From: Pagrus major
Taxonomy: Eukaryota > Chordata > Actinopteri > Spariformes > Sparidae
Length of the DNA: 64,000 nt
NCBI RefSeq assembly: GCF_040436345.1
Contig: NC_133230.1
Span: forward strand, 21,090,197-21,154,196
Direction: 5' to 3'
The position numbers and the translations under genes are program-made. Below, one piece after another: positions 61,701 to 64,000 of this stretch. The notes beneath the pieces are model-generated. The model saw only the letters and a list, made by a program, of their open reading frames with translations, did no database searches and had not been told where the DNA came from. Every line of letters starts with the position of its first letter. Positions within the stretch are counted from its first letter, which is position 1.

Positions 61701-62282
61701 CAATGTCATTTACATACAGGCTGGGAAAGAGACATGGCCCTGTAAAGCACCTCCGATCCCTTGTTGAAGTGCCTTTAAGCAGGATGATGGATCTTTAACA
61801 GTGTAAAGGATGGTGCTAACAAAGCTCTCTGTAGTGGGTGCAGAAGTGGAGTGTATTTAAATTGTGTAGGGCTGCAAATTTATTTATTTTTATGATTGAT
61901 GAATAGCTGTAAAATGTTAGAAAAGAACGGTAAATGATACAGGAGAGTACTGTTCAGCTGTTACGGCTTTTCTACACAACAAAGGCTCTACATAGAGACA
62001 TAACATATGAAGGATGCCAAGACCAGATTTCAAGCGAGAAACCCCACAAAATGTATCTTTTTTCTTTCCTTTTCTTGAAGAAAAGCAACCATACCCAAGG
62101 TTTAACAGAACATATATGCATAGAGAGTAGGTGTGGGTGTGTGTTGAAATCACGAATAGCCAACATCATAAAAATCGTGAACCGTAGAGTCTGTATACAA
62201 GGCAACTGTTCTGTAGAAGCAATAGACGTAGTGCAAACTATGAAATAAAGAAAAGTTATTGGATAAATATGCATACATTATG
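58746..62282. other. Intergenic region upstream of fam181a
   Basis: Contains the fam181a 5' exon and promoter. A 77-codon plus-strand frame at 59555-59788 is followed by a stop and later a CCTGGTAAGT donor-like site at 59891; it could be part of a divergent non-coding transcript. An AAAAG-type purine run lies at 59976-60008. A fragment of the 'agggctgca' repeat lies at about 61867-61915. No gene is recognised. Confidence 0.4.
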
Positions 62283-62284
62283 CA

Positions 62285-62517
62285 CCACTGGCGGACTCAG
62301 GGGGGGGCCCGGTGGGGGTGATCACTCCTATATTTGAAAAAACGATGCAAAAGTGCCCTCTTTGATGCCCCTGTGGTAGATAAAACACAATAAAGTGCCC
62401 TGTGGTGAAGTGCCCTCTCTTCACTATAAGTATATCACGAGTTTCTGCCCCCCCAGACATGTGGTGCCCTTTTTATTTTTTCGCCCTTGGCCCTCAAACA
62501 ACCTGTGTCTGCCACTG
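62285..62517. mobile_element. Short hAT-like MITE
   Basis: The left tip CACTGGCGGACTCAGG and the reversed right tip CAGTGGCAGACACAGG form an imperfect 15-16 bp inverted repeat. The interior (GTGCCCTCTTTGATGCCCC, AAGTGCCCTCTC, TTCGCCCTTGGCCCTCAAA) has the make-up of short non-coding elements common in fish. CAGTGG tips suggest hAT, but no clear 8-bp target duplication is left, so it is old. Confidence 0.5.
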
Positions 62518-63355
62518 TTACAAGTACAGCTTGCAGGATTTATATAGAGAATTATGTAAAGTAACTCAAACATAGGTAATACAGGTACTTTTCTAAATGT
62601 GCTGATGTAAAACAACGTGGTGGTGCCAAAGAATGATCTCAGTACACAGATCCAAACGTGACTCTGCTGTTAAAGGTTTTGTTCCTCCCACTGTCTGTGA
62701 ACTATTTGACTAAATTCCAATAAACTGTGAATGTCACGTTGGCTTTCAAGCACCACGTTCATGGCTGTGGGCTGTGGGGTAATTTCATAACTGTGCCTAG
62801 TGGAGACCACCAACAACATTATGCAACTCTGCACTTTACAAAAAAAAAAAAAACCTCCCAATTGCAGTCTGATTTTTTTTTTTCCAGCATCACCTCTTAT
62901 CACCAGTGTGGTGTCAGAGGTGACAGTGTCAGGACACACCATGAGGTGTAAAAATAAACGCCTAATAAATATCTTATAAATGCCTTTTGTTGTCGAGCAT
63001 TAGCAGTAAAGTGCCAGGTTACATCAGTGTTGTTTATCTCAGCCTACTTTGGGACACTGGACCACGGAGTGTTCTTGCAGGCACATCAAACATGGGTACG
63101 GCAATGTGTTCAGTCGGTAGGCGTCTTGCACTTTCTCTCTCCCCCTCCACTTGACTTTAATTCGGTCTAGTACGCGTCATCCTTACGGACTCGCCTCCAC
63201 GCATTGTGGGCTTATACTTTCTGCCTGGATCACTACATATATATATTAAATTTAAAATAAATAAAAAAATACAAATAAAGAAATCAAACATAAACAAAAC
63301 AAACAAATCCCAGCTGACATTACCCGACGCCTTTATAAGCACATCCCTTCTCCAC
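62518..63355. other. Intergenic, no gene recognised
   Basis: Holds A/T runs (62841-62853, 62872-62883) and an AT-rich patch at 63235-63300. Nothing coding is supported. Confidence 0.4.
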
Positions 63356-63445
63356 GGTGTGTGTGTGTTTTTAAAGGAGGTGGTGGAGGAGGTGGTGGTG
63401 GTGGAGGAGGAGGTGTGTGTGTGTGTGTGGGGTGTGGGGGGGGGG
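63356..63445. repeat. GT/GGT/GGA-rich low-complexity tract
   Basis: Alternating GT, GGTGGA and G-run units; strongly purine and G-rich on this strand, ending in a nine-G run near 63437. A second GT and T-run tract lies at 63722-63787. Confidence 0.85.
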
Positions 63446-63542
63446 ACTTTTTGAGAAGCGGAGGGCGAATTTGTTTGAGCACACACTGTCAGGACTGAGC
63501 TGATGTGAGCGCCGCATCAAGTGCGCGGCGGTGATGCTCCCG

Positions 63543-63549
63543 TATAAAA
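63543..63549 (+). promoter_or_regulatory. Candidate TATA-box promoter near the window end
   Basis: TATAAAA sits in GC-richer DNA (GCGCGGCGGTGATGCTCCCG just upstream). A transcript starting about 30 bp on would run through 63580-63848, where GGGATGTAAG is followed by a GTACGG donor-like site. The gene it might serve lies past the window; no coding sequence is seen. Confidence 0.35.
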
Positions 63550-64000
63550 CAGCCCGCTGTATTTTGGCACAGAGGGGGATGCATCAGTTTAACCCTCGGC
63601 TCTGCCCTCCGGACTCGCCCATACAGTATTCAGCCTAGATAAGTTGAGGGGATGTGTGAGCCCGTTGCGAGGAATCCTGCCGCACGATATTCCTGAGGAT
63701 CTCTCTCTCTGCTCGTCTGTGCGTGTGTGTGTGTGCGTGCGTGTGTGTGTGTGTGTGTATTTTTTTTTTCTTTTTTTTTTTTTTTCTTCAACTTCGATGG
63801 CTTGAGTGGCCCATTTGCACTCATGCTTGCAGCCGAGGAGGGATGTAAGGTACGGGCCATCTACCGCCCTCACATTGCGCGGAGTAGCGGCGTGATTCAG
63901 GTCGCTATCTGAGTGCCAATAAGACAAAAAACTACTTTCGAGATGTGAATTATCGAGATTTGCTACTCATTCCCGCCGGCTCGCCTGTCCTATGCTCTCG

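Noticed and set aside
1-64000. Retroviral, LTR, Polinton-like or other virus-derived elements, and CRISPR arrays
   Set aside because: I saw no gag, pol, envelope or capsid-like frame, no paired long terminal repeats, and no regularly spaced repeat-spacer array.

Overview
The window is nuclear DNA from a ray-finned (teleost, probably percomorph-type) fish. Evidence: every recognisable protein has vertebrate-type split exons with GT-AG introns. Gene order matches blocks of human 14q32 and the UBR/peripherin linkage. The dispersed repeats (TTAA-flanked miniature elements, a DANA-like tRNA SINE, the 'agggctgca' and 'cagtggtggaagaagta' repeats, long CA/GT microsatellites) are of kinds typical of teleost genomes. 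Protein identities come from remembered family sequences and exon-by-exon reading; no search was run.

Layout. 0.5-6.4 kb, minus strand: an ELYS/AHCTF1-like gene that has the helical ELYS domain and a Ser/acidic tail but no visible beta-propeller. 8.6-11.2 kb, plus: a photoreceptor peripherin-2/RDS tetraspanin in three coding exons. 14.1-28.6 kb, minus: full-length ubr1, the N-degron E3 ligase, with UBR box, ClpS-like region, RING and C-terminal cap. A 341-bp space holding CTCF-like and YY1-like motifs separates its start codon from that of atxn3 (28.9-31.6 kb, plus), so the two genes are head to head. Then come a serpina10-like serpin (35.3-36.9 kb, plus), ddx24 (38.3-43.0 kb, plus), otub2 (43.3-44.8 kb, minus), a DUF4200 coiled-coil gene, probably ccdc197 (46.5-48.6 kb, minus), asb2 (54.0-57.3 kb, plus, with candidate alternative 5' exons at 51.7 and 52.3 kb) and fam181a (58.0-58.7 kb, minus, one coding exon). 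The last 5 kb has no recognised gene; a TATA-type promoter may lie near 63.5 kb.

How the genes relate. Two conserved blocks appear joined at the ubr1/atxn3 promoter: peripherin plus UBR on the left (mirroring human PRPH2 next to UBR2) and the human 14q32 set on the right. Four products belong to the ubiquitin system (ubr1 ligase, atxn3 and otub2 deubiquitinases, asb2 cullin-5 substrate receptor), but they sit in different transcription units, so this looks like inherited synteny rather than a functional cluster. No viral, LTR, CRISPR or rRNA feature was recognised.
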